Origin: JAAYJT01 sp037445555
GTDB taxonomy: Bacteria > Bacteroidota > Bacteroidia > Bacteroidales > JAAYJT01
NCBI GenBank assembly: GCA_037445555.1
Contig: JBBIKG010000004.1
Location: 1-64,000 of the forward strand
Reading direction: 5' to 3'
Length of the DNA: 64,000 bases
Shown here in pieces: positions 25,092 through 33,358 of the stretch. A model generated the notes under the pieces. The model did no database searches. It was given only the letters and a program-made list of their open reading frames with translations, and was not told where the DNA came from. Position numbers and translations under genes: made by a program. The number at the start of each line of letters is the position of its first letter. Positions within the stretch are counted from its first letter, which is position 1.

Positions 25092-25682
25092 TTATTTCCA
25101 CTGCAGGGTTGATGCAAGGTGACGGATGTCGCCCTTGATGAATTGAATGACCGGGGCTAGTGAATCGTTGTTTGGAATGACGTTAAAATACAATGCGCCT
25201 CGCAGAAAATGCCTGACACTGTCGGTCAGGTAGAACTGGCAGGGCGAAGCCACCCCGCTGCCCTCCACATTGTAAATCGTTCCATACACCCTGTTAATAT
25301 CGTCAATGACTTCGTCTTCCTTTATACCTGTCGACTTGGGAATAAGCTTGCTCATCATCAAATGGTTGTCATTCAGGTATTCGGCCAAATTGCCCCTGAC
25401 AGGTTTATAACTGAGGTATATGCGGGCGCTGAATCGGGGCATAACGATATCGGCCCAGTAAGGTTCCGCGAAAGCTCCGGTTCGCGGGGCGATACTGGCA
25501 TAGCTGGGATAATCAAAAGAATACGGGAAGCCAACGTCAAATCGCTGATAGGTTCTATCTGGCAAGGCTATTCTGAAGTATGTTCTTGGCCTCGGCAACG
25601 GGGCATCGCCGCAGGCACTGAGCATCAGCCATGTCACTATCAACAAAAAAGATAATTTGGAACGCATAGTCAGATTGTGCAT
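25092..25682 (-). CDS. gldD: Gliding motility/T9SS lipoprotein GldD
   Basis: 196 residues; an internal Met (MRSKLSF, 25667) would give a more compact signal peptide. The lipobox is LSAC (MRSKLSFLLIVTWLMLSAC). The body carries the GldD features PRPRTYFRIALPDRTYQ near the lipid anchor, FDYPSYASI, YWADIVMPRF and IYLSYKPVRGNLAEYLNDNH. GldD is needed for gliding and type IX secretion in Flavobacterium; its precise role is unresolved. It lies 12 bases after gldE, the usual arrangement. Confidence 0.95.
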   Translation of the reverse strand: MHNLTMRSKLSFLLIVTWLMLSACGDAPLPRPRTYFRIALPDRTYQRFDVGFPYSFDYPSYASIAPRTGAFAEPYWADIVMPRFSARIYLSYKPVRGNLAEYLNDNHLMMSKLIPKSTGIKEDEVIDDINRVYGTIYNVEGSGVASPCQFYLTDSVRHFLRGALYFNVIPNNDSLAPVIQFIKGDIRHLASTLQWK

Positions 25683-25694
25683 GGCAGCATAACG

Positions 25695-27053
25695 TTATTC
25701 GTTGCTGTCAGATTGTGTAGGAAGGGTGACTTTTATACGCTTGATTCTCCGCTTATCGACGGCTTCAACCTTGAAAACAAAACCGCCAAACCTGACTATT
25801 TCATCTTTATCCGGTATCTTTTTTGTTAGCTCAAGCAGCAATCCGGCTAGTGTATCAGATTCTCCCTTCACGTTTTCAAATAATTTGTCATCGATACCAA
25901 TGATTTTGCAAAAATCATTGAGTAATGTTTTGCCTTCAAAAATATAATTATTTTCATCAAGTTTTGAATACATGATGGCCTCGGATTCCACGTCAAACTC
26001 ATCATTTATTTCGCCCACTATTTCTTCGATAACATCCTCAAGTGTAACCACCCCCGAGGTTCCGCCATATTCATCTACTACGATGGCAATATGTATTTTT
26101 TTCTCTCTAAATTCCTGAAGCAAATCATTGATTCTTTTGTTTTCAGGCACAAAAAACGCGGGGCGAACCAGTTGTTTCCATTCAAAATCATCGTCCTGGC
26201 CAAGGTGACTTAGCACATCCTTTATATATAAAACACCTCTCACGTGGTCGAATGAATCTTCATACACCGGTATGCGCGAATAGCCTGAATCGACGATAAA
26301 CCGGACCAGCTCAGCAAACGAGCTGTTGATGTCGATGGCCGACACATCGATGCGTGGCTTCATGATCTCCTTCACATCAATATTACCAAACTTAATGATG
26401 CCTTTCAGGAGTTTTTTCTCCTCTTCGGGTGTAGTTTCGGGGGTTGTTATCTCTATTGCCCTGCTCAGTTCACTCAGGCTAACATCATAGCCTTTACGGG
26501 CAATACGTTTGTCAATGAAGGCAGTTGACCGGACAAGAAGCAGGGACAAAGGGGTGAAAACAACGGATAAAATTTTAACAAAAGGAGCCAGTGCCAGTGA
26601 AAACCTGAGGGGTGCACTGGTGGCCAGCACCTTTGGGGTTATCTCGCCAAAAAGCAATATCAGAAAAGTGATGAATACCACCTGGATAATAAAAGCCAGA
26701 AGCGGCGATGCCGACAGATCGAGCCAGTTTATTGTAAGCAGGGTACTGAGAATGATAATGGAAACATTGACAAAGTTATTGGCAATCAAGAGAGTTGCTA
26801 GTAATTTTTTAGGATTCTCGATCAGTCCAGCAAGTTGCCTCTGATTTGAACGACTGCCGTCGCGTAGCGAGCGTAACTCGTTGGTTTTAAGCGAAAACAT
26901 GGCTACTTCGGCACCTGAAATGAGAGCCGAAATGAATAACAGGAAAACGATCAGTAGGATGAAGAGAAGGAACTGAAAGTTGACTGGCTGTAACAGCATG
27001 CCTGCCAGTAGGTAGACAAGTGTATCTGGAAAACCTAACGCAATAATCTGCAA
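25695..27053 (-). CDS. gldE: GldE, CorC/HlyC-family membrane protein
   Basis: 452 residues using TTG at 27053; an in-frame ATG at 26999 would remove 18 residues, and a stop codon lies just upstream of the TTG. The order is a DUF21 (CNNM) membrane domain with four hydrophobic segments (LISALISGAEVAMFSL, LLATLLIANNFVNVSIIIL), two CBS domains (MKPRIDVSAID, IHIAIVVDEYGGTSGVVTLEDVIEEIVGEI) and a C-terminal CorC_HlyC domain (ESDTLAGLLLEL, RRIKRIKVTL). The family is linked to Mg2+/Co2+ homeostasis; GldE supports GldD function in gliding. It lies between ssb and gldD as in other Bacteroidota. Confidence 0.95.
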   Translation of the reverse strand: MQIIALGFPDTLVYLLAGMLLQPVNFQFLLFILLIVFLLFISALISGAEVAMFSLKTNELRSLRDGSRSNQRQLAGLIENPKKLLATLLIANNFVNVSIIILSTLLTINWLDLSASPLLAFIIQVVFITFLILLFGEITPKVLATSAPLRFSLALAPFVKILSVVFTPLSLLLVRSTAFIDKRIARKGYDVSLSELSRAIEITTPETTPEEEKKLLKGIIKFGNIDVKEIMKPRIDVSAIDINSSFAELVRFIVDSGYSRIPVYEDSFDHVRGVLYIKDVLSHLGQDDDFEWKQLVRPAFFVPENKRINDLLQEFREKKIHIAIVVDEYGGTSGVVTLEDVIEEIVGEINDEFDVESEAIMYSKLDENNYIFEGKTLLNDFCKIIGIDDKLFENVKGESDTLAGLLLELTKKIPDKDEIVRFGGFVFKVEAVDKRRIKRIKVTLPTQSDSNE

Positions 27054-27091
27054 TTTGATAAATATTGATTAGACAATAATATATCCGGCTG

Positions 27092-27122
27092 CAAAGGTAA
27101 ATATTTACAGCTGGCTGTCAAA
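27092..27122 (-). promoter_or_regulatory. Consensus promoter of gldE-gldD
   Basis: TTTG (27119-27122), a 19-base spacer and TACCTTTG (27092-27099) on the minus strand: both elements perfect. This is one of the best promoter matches in the window and gives a leader of about 35 bases. Confidence 0.75.
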
Positions 27123-27168
27123 GGCCATAAACCGCTAGACGAGTGTAGCGATACCTGAGGGTTGAGGC

Positions 27169-27591
27169 TTAAAACGGCAGGTCATCATCAATTGGCACGG
27201 CGCCCGGTTCTACCGGGGGCATATCCTCAATGCCGGGAGCCACATATGCGTCTTCCTTGCGCTGGCCACCCAGCATGGTCATGTTTGAACCAACAATTTC
27301 TGTTGTATACCTCTTCTGCCCGTCCTTATCTGTCCATGAGCGGTTAGTTATGCGCCCTTCGATATACACTGGCATTCCTTTTTTAAGAAATTTCTCTGCT
27401 ATCTCGGCCAATCCGCGCCACAGCACTATATTATGCCATTCAGTTTGATCGACACGGTTGCCATCACGGCCTTTGTAGGATTCGGTGGTTGCCAGAGTAA
27501 AGGTGGCTACTTTGGCTCCGCCTTCGAGGACGCGCACTTCGGGGTCGCGTCCTAGGTTTCCGATTAAGATTGCTTTATTTATTCCTGCCAT
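27169..27591 (-). CDS. ssb: Single-stranded DNA-binding protein
   Basis: 140 residues: the OB fold starts AGINKAILIGNLGRDPEVR, continues VATFTLATTESYKGRDGN, QTEWHNIVLWRGLAEIAEKFLKKGMPVYIEGRI and YTTEIVGSNMTMLG, and the short acidic tail ends DDDLPF, the motif that docks partner proteins such as RecJ, PriA and RecQ. The linker is short and proline-rich. It is upstream of gldE and probably partly co-transcribed with it. Confidence 0.97.
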   Translation of the reverse strand: MAGINKAILIGNLGRDPEVRVLEGGAKVATFTLATTESYKGRDGNRVDQTEWHNIVLWRGLAEIAEKFLKKGMPVYIEGRITNRSWTDKDGQKRYTTEIVGSNMTMLGGQRKEDAYVAPGIEDMPPVEPGAVPIDDDLPF

Positions 27592-27636
27592 CGATATGGG
27601 TTTTAGGGGTTCATATGTATGTTAAATAACCGTGGG

Positions 27637-27644
27637 CAAAGATA
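27637..27644 (-). promoter_or_regulatory. -7 box (TATCTTTG) of ssb
   Basis: Perfect TAnnTTTG on the minus strand with a TTG 21 bases further upstream; the leader would be about 40 bases. Confidence 0.55.
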
Positions 27645-27801
27645 ACAGGGCGCATGGCAATTTTGCAACATTATTACCTCTGACTCTATAAATATATTCT
27701 TTGATTTTTTGTTGTTAATATATTCGACTATGTTTGTATCCCTTATAGAGGAAGTCATCCCGGCCTCCGGTTGACACTTAACTGATCGAACCATAGCCAC
27801 A

Positions 27802-28743
27802 ATGCGGATTCAGGCAGCCATATCACATTACTCGCCATTACGTAAAATCTTCTTCTATGGTTTTTTGTCTCTAATGGTATTTTTTGTTTTCGGGGCTCTG
27901 GCATCGCTGACAGGCATGTGGATTTTCGATAAGGATTTTATGACCTTAACTTTGTCGGCCTCTGATTTTGACAATCAAGAAACCCTTGCCATTGCAAAAT
28001 ATCTTCAGATTATCAGCCAGGTTGGATTGTTTATTATCCCGCCCTTGTTATTTGCGCGATTGGCGGGAGGAAGGATTACAAGTTACCTCAGGCTCAATAA
28101 GCAGGTCGGGTTGCTTACCGCTGTTCTGTGCCTTCTGGTGCTGTTGTCCTCGCTCCCTATGGTGCAGTGGCTGATAGAAATAAACCAATCGGTGAAATTT
28201 CCCTCCTGGTTATCCTCGGCCGAAACATGGATGAAGCAAGCGGAAGCCAATGCAGAGCGGCTTACAGAGGCATTTCTGGCGACCAACACCCTTACCGGGT
28301 TTGGGGTTAATTTACTGATGATTGCCGTGTTACCAGCTATCGGCGAGGAGCTTGTATTCAGGGGAGTGTTGCAACGGCTTTTTACTGAGTGGTTTCGTAA
28401 CCACCATGCAGGCATATTTGCAAGTGCAGTATTATTCAGCGCCTTACACTTCCAATTTTATGGGTTTTTACCACGCACAGCACTCGGGCTGATTTTTGGT
28501 TACCTATTTGCGGTAACAGGGTCTTTATGGATGCCCATAGTGGTACATTTTATTAATAATGCGTTGGCGGTGGTGGTTGCATTTCTGTTTCGCAGGGAGA
28601 TCATTCATCACGATTATTCGGAACTGGGGAAGGTGGCCAATTTCTGGTGGATGCTGGCCAGTGTGGTTCTGTTGATGCTCCTTTTTTTCAGCATTAATCA
28701 ACATCTCAAGCTGCGCATCCCACCCCATTCCGAAAGCAAGTGA
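27802..28743 (+). CDS. CPBP-family intramembrane metalloprotease
   Basis: 313 residues with about eight TM helices. The active-site motifs of the CAAX-protease/bacteriocin-processing (Abi, CPBP) family are present: EELVFRGVLQRL (EExxxR), then FSALHFQFYGFLPRTALGLIFGYL (FxxxH) and the third motif VHFINNALAVV. Members are Rce1-like glutamate/histidine intramembrane proteases; physiological substrates in Bacteroidota are mostly unknown. Monocistronic, divergent from ssb and convergent with the exbD operon. Confidence 0.9.
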   Translation: MRIQAAISHYSPLRKIFFYGFLSLMVFFVFGALASLTGMWIFDKDFMTLTLSASDFDNQETLAIAKYLQIISQVGLFIIPPLLFARLAGGRITSYLRLNKQVGLLTAVLCLLVLLSSLPMVQWLIEINQSVKFPSWLSSAETWMKQAEANAERLTEAFLATNTLTGFGVNLLMIAVLPAIGEELVFRGVLQRLFTEWFRNHHAGIFASAVLFSALHFQFYGFLPRTALGLIFGYLFAVTGSLWMPIVVHFINNALAVVVAFLFRREIIHHDYSELGKVANFWWMLASVVLLMLLFFSINQHLKLRIPPHSESK

Positions 28744-28781
28744 ATTATCACCGAAGCATTTTTCATCCGGCTATCCAACGA

Positions 28782-28815
28782 AAATAATAAAGGCGACCCG
28801 GGAGGAATCGCCTTT
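28782..28815 (-). terminator. Terminator of the ExbB-ExbD operon
   Basis: 8-bp stem (arms 28789-28796 and 28808-28815, 11-base loop) with a GGCGA core; on the minus strand it is followed by TTATTATTTT. It lies 25 bases after the second exbD stop codon, between two convergent genes. Confidence 0.75.
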
Positions 28816-28840
28816 GCATATGCAACAGTCGGTTGACTGC

Positions 28841-29305
28841 TTATCTATCGATCCGCTTACGGGTGCTGTAATTGATTCGGAATGCACCAATCTGGCGCAG
28901 CTCCTGCTTAACATCAGTAACAACTCCCATTTTGGTTTCCTGGTCCACTTTGAGCGATGTGGTAAGCAACCCGCGATCGGCTTCGTCGCGCGCTTCGCGC
29001 TCAGCCACAATAAAATTCTGGATGTCTTTCACACTTGCAAAGCGGTCGTTCAGCTGAATACGTGACTCAGTACCGTATAGCTGGCTCTTCACCGGCTGTC
29101 CGATATAGACATAGCTCACCAGCGATTTGCGCTCCAGTTTTTGCACCTCAGTGGCATCGGGAACTTTTATCTTAACCATTAAAGTGGTTTCGCGCATCAC
29201 CGTGGTAACCATGAAGAAGAACAGGAGCATGAAGATAATGTCGGGCAGCGAAGCAGTGGAGATGGCTGCCATCTTAGTTTTTCCTTTTTTTCTGAAACGT
29301 GCCAT
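28841..29305 (-). CDS. exbD: ExbD/TolR-family biopolymer transport protein (second copy)
   Basis: 154 residues. One N-terminal TM helix (PDIIFMLLFFFMVTTVM) contains the conserved Asp (LPDIIFMLL) that carries protons in ExbD/TolR. It is preceded by a basic cytoplasmic stretch (RFRKKGKTKM) and followed by a periplasmic domain. It begins one base after the other exbD gene ends. Together with ExbB it uses the proton gradient to power TonB-dependent outer-membrane transport. The two ExbD copies differ in the periplasmic domain and probably form a heteromeric pair, as in many Bacteroidota. Confidence 0.93.
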   Translation of the reverse strand: MARFRKKGKTKMAAISTASLPDIIFMLLFFFMVTTVMRETTLMVKIKVPDATEVQKLERKSLVSYVYIGQPVKSQLYGTESRIQLNDRFASVKDIQNFIVAEREARDEADRGLLTTSLKVDQETKMGVVTDVKQELRQIGAFRINYSTRKRIDR

Positions 29306-29306
29306 A

Positions 29307-29879
29307 TTACTTTTTCCCTCCTACATCTTCTGGTTCAGCTTCTGAAATAGCTACAGGTACAGCCTTGTTCACCGCATCCTTCCATTCGGGAGGCAACTGA
29401 TCATACTTGAGGCCAAACTTACTTTGCGCAAGTTCATTACGCAAATCGTTGAAGGCTGAAGTAAGTTCGTTCTGCACCTGGATATACATATTATATGAGG
29501 TACCCCTGTCGTTTTTCAAGGATACAACCCCTTTCGAAACCCACACATCGCCAAGATGCTCTATGGTTTCCATACGCTTCTCCGGCCAATCTTCGCGGTT
29601 GCCTGTGTTGGCAATGATCTCCCTAACCTGCCTGCGCAGTGTTTTGATGTCGCCGGGTTGCCTGTTAATGAGTAAGGCATCGCGGCTGTTAACCAACACA
29701 TTTAGTACATTTCTTTGTTTGATATCGGGGGGTTTAACTGTGGGATCGGGAGGCGGCGGAAGCCTGCGGATGAGCCCTGAGTCAACGTCCATCGTAGTGG
29801 TAACAAGGAAAAATATTAGCAACAGGAAGGCGATATCAGCCATTGAACCTGCATTGATCTCATTTACTGGTCTCGCCAT
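29307..29879 (-). CDS. exbD: ExbD/TolR-family biopolymer transport protein (first copy)
   Basis: 190 residues. The N-terminal TM helix (MADIAFLLLIFFLVTTTM) with its Asp is flanked by EINAGS and a long periplasmic part rich in charged helices; a proline-rich linker (RLPPPPDPTVKPPD) follows the TM helix. The C-terminal tail (EWKDAVNKAVPVAISEAEPEDVGGKK) is longer than in the neighbouring ExbD. It starts 12 bases after the small four-TM membrane protein gene. Confidence 0.93.
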   Translation of the reverse strand: MARPVNEINAGSMADIAFLLLIFFLVTTTMDVDSGLIRRLPPPPDPTVKPPDIKQRNVLNVLVNSRDALLINRQPGDIKTLRRQVREIIANTGNREDWPEKRMETIEHLGDVWVSKGVVSLKNDRGTSYNMYIQVQNELTSAFNDLRNELAQSKFGLKYDQLPPEWKDAVNKAVPVAISEAEPEDVGGKK

Positions 29880-29891
29880 TATTCGTTTGTT

Positions 29892-30350
29892 TTATTTCTT
29901 GAAAAAAGATGATAGTTCGGCATATAAGATTGCTAATACCGACAGGGCTCCGATGAGGTAGGTTCCATACAGGGCGGCTCCCACCTGGCGCGATGTAGTT
30001 TCGGTAATCTTATAATCCATGAGTTGCAGCTTGGTAAGCTCGTTGGATGACATCGAATAGATCAGGAATCCCACTGCCACGATAACCGCCAGTCCGATCA
30101 AAGATTTCACCAGCACCTTCGGGTTACTGATAATATTGAAAATCGGAAATAAAAGCGCCATCAGGATACATAGCGCAAGTGCGATGTAAGCCACCAGGAA
30201 AAAGGGATTCAGGACCGAATTCTGTAACCCCAGGTTCTCGGTCATTGCAGAGTCGCCTTTTATCCAGATCAGGGCGACAAAAATAACAGCTGCAACGATG
30301 ATGAGAATTGAGATTATCTTGAATAGCCTGACAAATATGTTTTTTTCCAT
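29892..30350 (-). CDS. Four-TM protein encoded between ExbB and ExbD
   Basis: 152 residues with four hydrophobic segments (IISILIIVAAVIFVALIW, FFLVAYIALALCILMALLF, SLIGLAVIVAVGFLIYSM, AALYGTYLIGALSVLAILYAEL). Proteins of this size and place occur in Bacteroidota exb loci, but I know of no assigned function. Gene spacing of 20 and 12 bases to its neighbours says it is translated with the motor subunits, so it may be an accessory of the ExbB-ExbD complex. Confidence 0.8.
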   Translation of the reverse strand: MEKNIFVRLFKIISILIIVAAVIFVALIWIKGDSAMTENLGLQNSVLNPFFLVAYIALALCILMALLFPIFNIISNPKVLVKSLIGLAVIVAVGFLIYSMSSNELTKLQLMDYKITETTSRQVGAALYGTYLIGALSVLAILYAELSSFFKK

Positions 30351-30370
30351 TTGTAAACGTGTTTAAGGTC

Positions 30371-31171
30371 TTATTTCTTCAGGTCGTTTTTCACAAGAAT
30401 TTCGATGAAGCTGATGGTGCTGTCTTCCATGTCGTTCACAAGGCTATCGATCTTGGCAAGGATGTAGTTGTAGAATAACTGCAGAATGATAGCCACAATA
30501 AGACCAAATACTGTGGTCAATAGAGCCACCTTGATACCTGAAGCCACAATGGTGGGCGAAATGTCGCCGGCGGCTGCGATAGCGTCAAAAGCAGCAACCA
30601 TCCCGATTACTGTACCAAGGAACCCGAGCATGGGAGCCAGGGCGATAAACAACGAAATCCATGACAGGCCTTTTTCGAGGCGGCCGGTGAGCACACTGCC
30701 GTAGGAAACAATTGACTTTTCAACAATGTCGAGACCTTCGTTGTAGCGATCCAGCCCCTGATAAAAAATGCTGGCAACCGGACCGCGGGTGTTTTTGCAG
30801 ATGTCCTTTGCAGCATTAATCCCTCCGGTAGCCAGCGCCGACTCAACCTGGTTGAGGAGCTTCCGGGTATTGGTAGTGGACAGGTTGAGGTAAATAATAC
30901 GCTCGATAGCTAGTGCCAATCCAAAAATCAGGGTGAGCAGAACGATGGCCATGAAAGCAGGGCTACCCTCGATGAACTTTTCTTTAAGAACCTGGTGAAA
31001 AGTTTTAGATTCTTCCACGGGCGGAGTAAGAGTTTGAGCAGGTGCAGCGGCATCCTGGGCAGTGGTTACCTCAGTTTGCGGTGCTTGCTGGGCTTCTTGA
31101 GCACGAACCAGGTTACTGATTCCAAACGAAAGAATGAATGCTACGGATAGCAAAGCGATAACTTTTTTCAT
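30371..31171 (-). CDS. exbB: ExbB/TolQ/MotA-family proton channel protein
   Basis: 266 residues with an N-terminal signal-like segment and an alanine/glutamine/proline-rich linker, then three TM helices in the ExbB order: AFMAIVLLTLIFGLALAIERIIYL, the paired helices GLSWISLFIALAPMLGFLGTVIGMVAAF and ALLTTVFGLIVAIILQLFYNYI. LGTVIGM and the pore Thr residues are conserved. It forms the pentameric channel that houses ExbD and energises TonB. A tRNA-Ser gene lies 56 bases upstream on the same strand with no terminator between, so co-transcription is possible. Confidence 0.93.
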   Translation of the reverse strand: MKKVIALLSVAFILSFGISNLVRAQEAQQAPQTEVTTAQDAAAPAQTLTPPVEESKTFHQVLKEKFIEGSPAFMAIVLLTLIFGLALAIERIIYLNLSTTNTRKLLNQVESALATGGINAAKDICKNTRGPVASIFYQGLDRYNEGLDIVEKSIVSYGSVLTGRLEKGLSWISLFIALAPMLGFLGTVIGMVAAFDAIAAAGDISPTIVASGIKVALLTTVFGLIVAIILQLFYNYILAKIDSLVNDMEDSTISFIEILVKNDLKK

Positions 31172-31227
31172 AGTTGATTACAATTGGTTAAAATACTTTT
31201 TTCGGTTTTGGTTAATTATCAGTTCAG

Positions 31228-31315
31228 CGGAGAGAGAGGGATTCGAACCCTCGATACCCTTTTGAAGTATACACACTTTCCAGGCGTGCGCCTTAGACCA
31301 CTCGGCCACCTCTCC
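31228..31315 (-). tRNA. tRNA-Ser (GGA)
   Basis: 88 bases, 5' end at 31315. Acceptor stem GGAGAGG pairs with TCTCTCC (one G-U), anticodon loop CTGGAAA gives anticodon GGA, the long variable arm typical of class II tRNAs is present, and the T-loop TTCGAAT is intact. CCA is not encoded. Confidence 0.96.
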
Positions 31316-31365
31316 GAAAAAGTGGTTGAGGAAATCTATCCCGCCCCCCTTTTATTTTAAGGCTG

Positions 31366-31373
31366 CTAAATTA
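31366..31373 (-). promoter_or_regulatory. Possible -7 box of tRNA-Ser
   Basis: TAATTTAG on the minus strand, one mismatch to TAnnTTTG, followed by CAGCC; about 50 bases before the tRNA. No clear -33 element. Confidence 0.35.
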
Positions 31374-31439
31374 TGAAATAATATTACATTTTGATTTATA
31401 TTTTTCATTAAAATCATTTTTCCAGCCATTTAGGAGGTT

Positions 31440-32468
31440 TCAGAGGCTCATTTCTCCCCTTAACGGGGTTTGCAGGAGGTGCTCCGTTTCCGTTTTTGAG
31501 AGGTTAAGCCCCAGCAAAAACATCAGTTTGGTAATCGCCGCCTCCGTAGTGATATCATAGCCTCCAACAACCCCGATCTTCCCAAGATTCAAGCTGGTTT
31601 CGTACTTCCCAATCTCAACCGATCCTCCTTTGCACTGGGTAACATTGTAAATGATTATCCCTTGCCGGATAGCTTCTTCAAGCACTCCGATAAACCAGTC
31701 GTCCGTAGGGGCATTACCCGAGCCATAGGTTTCAAGTATGAGCGCCTTCAGGCCGTTTATCCCTAGCACCGATTTAACGGAGGCCTCGTTGATGCCTGGG
31801 AAAAGTTTCAGAATTGCAACATTAGGATCGAGGGTCGTATACACCTTCAGCTTCTTGAAGTTGGGCTTCAGAATGTAATTTTTGTGATATCTGATATGAA
31901 CTCCCACTTCGGCCAACGCAGGATAGTTACCGCTGACAAATGCATTGAAATTTTCGGCGTTAAACTTATTTGTGCGGTTTCCCCTGAAAAGCCTGTTTTC
32001 AAAATAAATCGTCACTTCCGGCACCATCGGCGTGTTGTCTTCGCGGGCGGAGGCAATCTCTATGGCGTTTATGAAATTTTCTCGTCCATCTGTGCGAGTA
32101 ACTCCCATCGGAAGCTGCGACCCGGTGAATACAACCGGTTTGTTCAGGTGTTCTAACATGAAACTCAGCATTGAGGCCGAATATGCCATAGTGTCGGTTC
32201 CGTGCAATACTACAAATCCATCGTACGATTCATAGTTTTGCTGGACGACCTTTGCCAGTTTCACCCAAAATGCAGGGTTTACGTTCGATGAGTCAATCAG
32301 GGGATCGAAACTGTGAACATCGATGCAACAGTTGAGGTTCTCTAGAGCAGGGATGTGCTGATAAAGCTGCTCGAAATTGAACGGTTTAAGCGTGCCGGAG
32401 TTTTTATCAAACTTCATCCCGATAGTGCCACCTGTATAAATAACAAGAATGTTAGCATTATTTTCCAT
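31440..32468 (-). CDS. ansA: Type I (cytoplasmic) L-asparaginase
   Basis: 342 residues without a signal peptide. Both catalytic triad motifs are present: VIYTGGTIGM (N-terminal Thr nucleophile) and VVLHGTDTMAYSAS (second Thr-Asp pair); LPMGVTRTDGRENFINAIEIA matches the substrate-binding region. It hydrolyses asparagine to aspartate and ammonia. It follows the TatD gene by 11 bases, the usual pairing of ansA with a housekeeping hydrolase in this phylum. Confidence 0.95.
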   Translation of the reverse strand: MENNANILVIYTGGTIGMKFDKNSGTLKPFNFEQLYQHIPALENLNCCIDVHSFDPLIDSSNVNPAFWVKLAKVVQQNYESYDGFVVLHGTDTMAYSASMLSFMLEHLNKPVVFTGSQLPMGVTRTDGRENFINAIEIASAREDNTPMVPEVTIYFENRLFRGNRTNKFNAENFNAFVSGNYPALAEVGVHIRYHKNYILKPNFKKLKVYTTLDPNVAILKLFPGINEASVKSVLGINGLKALILETYGSGNAPTDDWFIGVLEEAIRQGIIIYNVTQCKGGSVEIGKYETSLNLGKIGVVGGYDITTEAAITKLMFLLGLNLSKTETEHLLQTPLRGEMSL

Positions 32469-32479
32469 AGTCTGGCCTG

Positions 32480-33262
32480 TTAAGGGTTGTTTTCAGGCAA
32501 TCCGAAAAGGGTGAGGGCTGTCCGGGTGGTTATGTTGGCTACTGTTTCCAGGTCGACACCCAGGTGGTCTGCAACGCTTTGAGCGATAATGGGGATGTAG
32601 GCACTTTCATTGCGTTTTCCGCGATATGGAACCGGTGCAATGTAGGGTGTATCGGTTTCAAGAATCAGGTGTTCAACCCCAACATGGCTGATGATATGGC
32701 CAAGATTAGAATTTTTGAAGGTGACCACGCCGCCTATGCCCAGCTTAAATCCCAGTTTCACCGCCTTCATGGCCTGCTCAAGTGATCCGGGAAAACAGTG
32801 AAACACCCCTGTCAACCCTTCCTCAGACATGTCATTGAGTATTATCAGTATGTCATCAAGCGACTTTCGCGAGTGTATGACAAGGGGCAGGCTATACTGC
32901 ACCGCCAGTTCTACCTGGCGCCTAAAGGCCTTCTGTTGCTCATTTTTGCAGGTAATATCCCAGTAATAATCAAGGCCCACCTCACCGATGGCGTAATAGG
33001 TTCTCTGGCGAAGATTTTCTTCAATTACCGCAAGCTCGTCCCGCCAGCCGGCCCCGACCGATGTGGGATGCAGCCCCATCATGGGAAAGCAGTTACCAGG
33101 ATATGCGTCACACAAACGATGCATCGGCTCGATGGACGTTCGGTCGATGTTCGGAAGAAGCATATACATGACCCCTGCCCTGACGGCCCGGCAAATCGCA
33201 TCGTCGCGGTCTTGATCAAACTCGTCCAGATACAGGTGAGTATGTGTGTCAACGAAAAACAT
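32480..33262 (-). CDS. tatD: TatD-family metal-dependent deoxyribonuclease
   Basis: 260 residues from ATG 33262; six further upstream codons are open but the -7 box lies within them. TIM-barrel metal ligands are visible: VDTHTHLYL (HxH), the Glu in GEVGLDYYW, the His of PLVIHSR, GVFHCFPG and the Asp of ILETDTPYIAP. TatD enzymes act in DNA repair and in quality control of misfolded exported proteins. First gene of a unit with ansA; it may be transcribed without a leader. Confidence 0.95.
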   Translation of the reverse strand: MFFVDTHTHLYLDEFDQDRDDAICRAVRAGVMYMLLPNIDRTSIEPMHRLCDAYPGNCFPMMGLHPTSVGAGWRDELAVIEENLRQRTYYAIGEVGLDYYWDITCKNEQQKAFRRQVELAVQYSLPLVIHSRKSLDDILIILNDMSEEGLTGVFHCFPGSLEQAMKAVKLGFKLGIGGVVTFKNSNLGHIISHVGVEHLILETDTPYIAPVPYRGKRNESAYIPIIAQSVADHLGVDLETVANITTRTALTLFGLPENNP

Positions 33263-33266
33263 TGCG

Positions 33267-33274
33267 CAAAAGTA
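33267..33274 (-). promoter_or_regulatory. -7 box (TACTTTTG) abutting the tatD start codon
   Basis: Perfect TAnnTTTG on the minus strand, ending 4 bases before the ATG at 33262. Given the usual distance of the box to the transcript start, the mRNA would begin at or next to the start codon. Confidence 0.5.
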
Positions 33275-33335
33275 GCACAAAAGTCAAAATCGTTTTGCCT
33301 GTACTAGGCTGTCGAGGCAAATGATCAATTTTAAT

Positions 33336-33343
33336 TAGGTTTG
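33336..33343 (+). promoter_or_regulatory. -7 box (TAGGTTTG) of the GT9 gene
   Basis: Perfect TAnnTTTG on the plus strand overlapping the TTG at 33341. Since the box must precede the transcript start, it argues that translation begins at the GTG at 33359. Confidence 0.5.
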
Positions 33344-33358
33344 TACAAAATTCAACCG

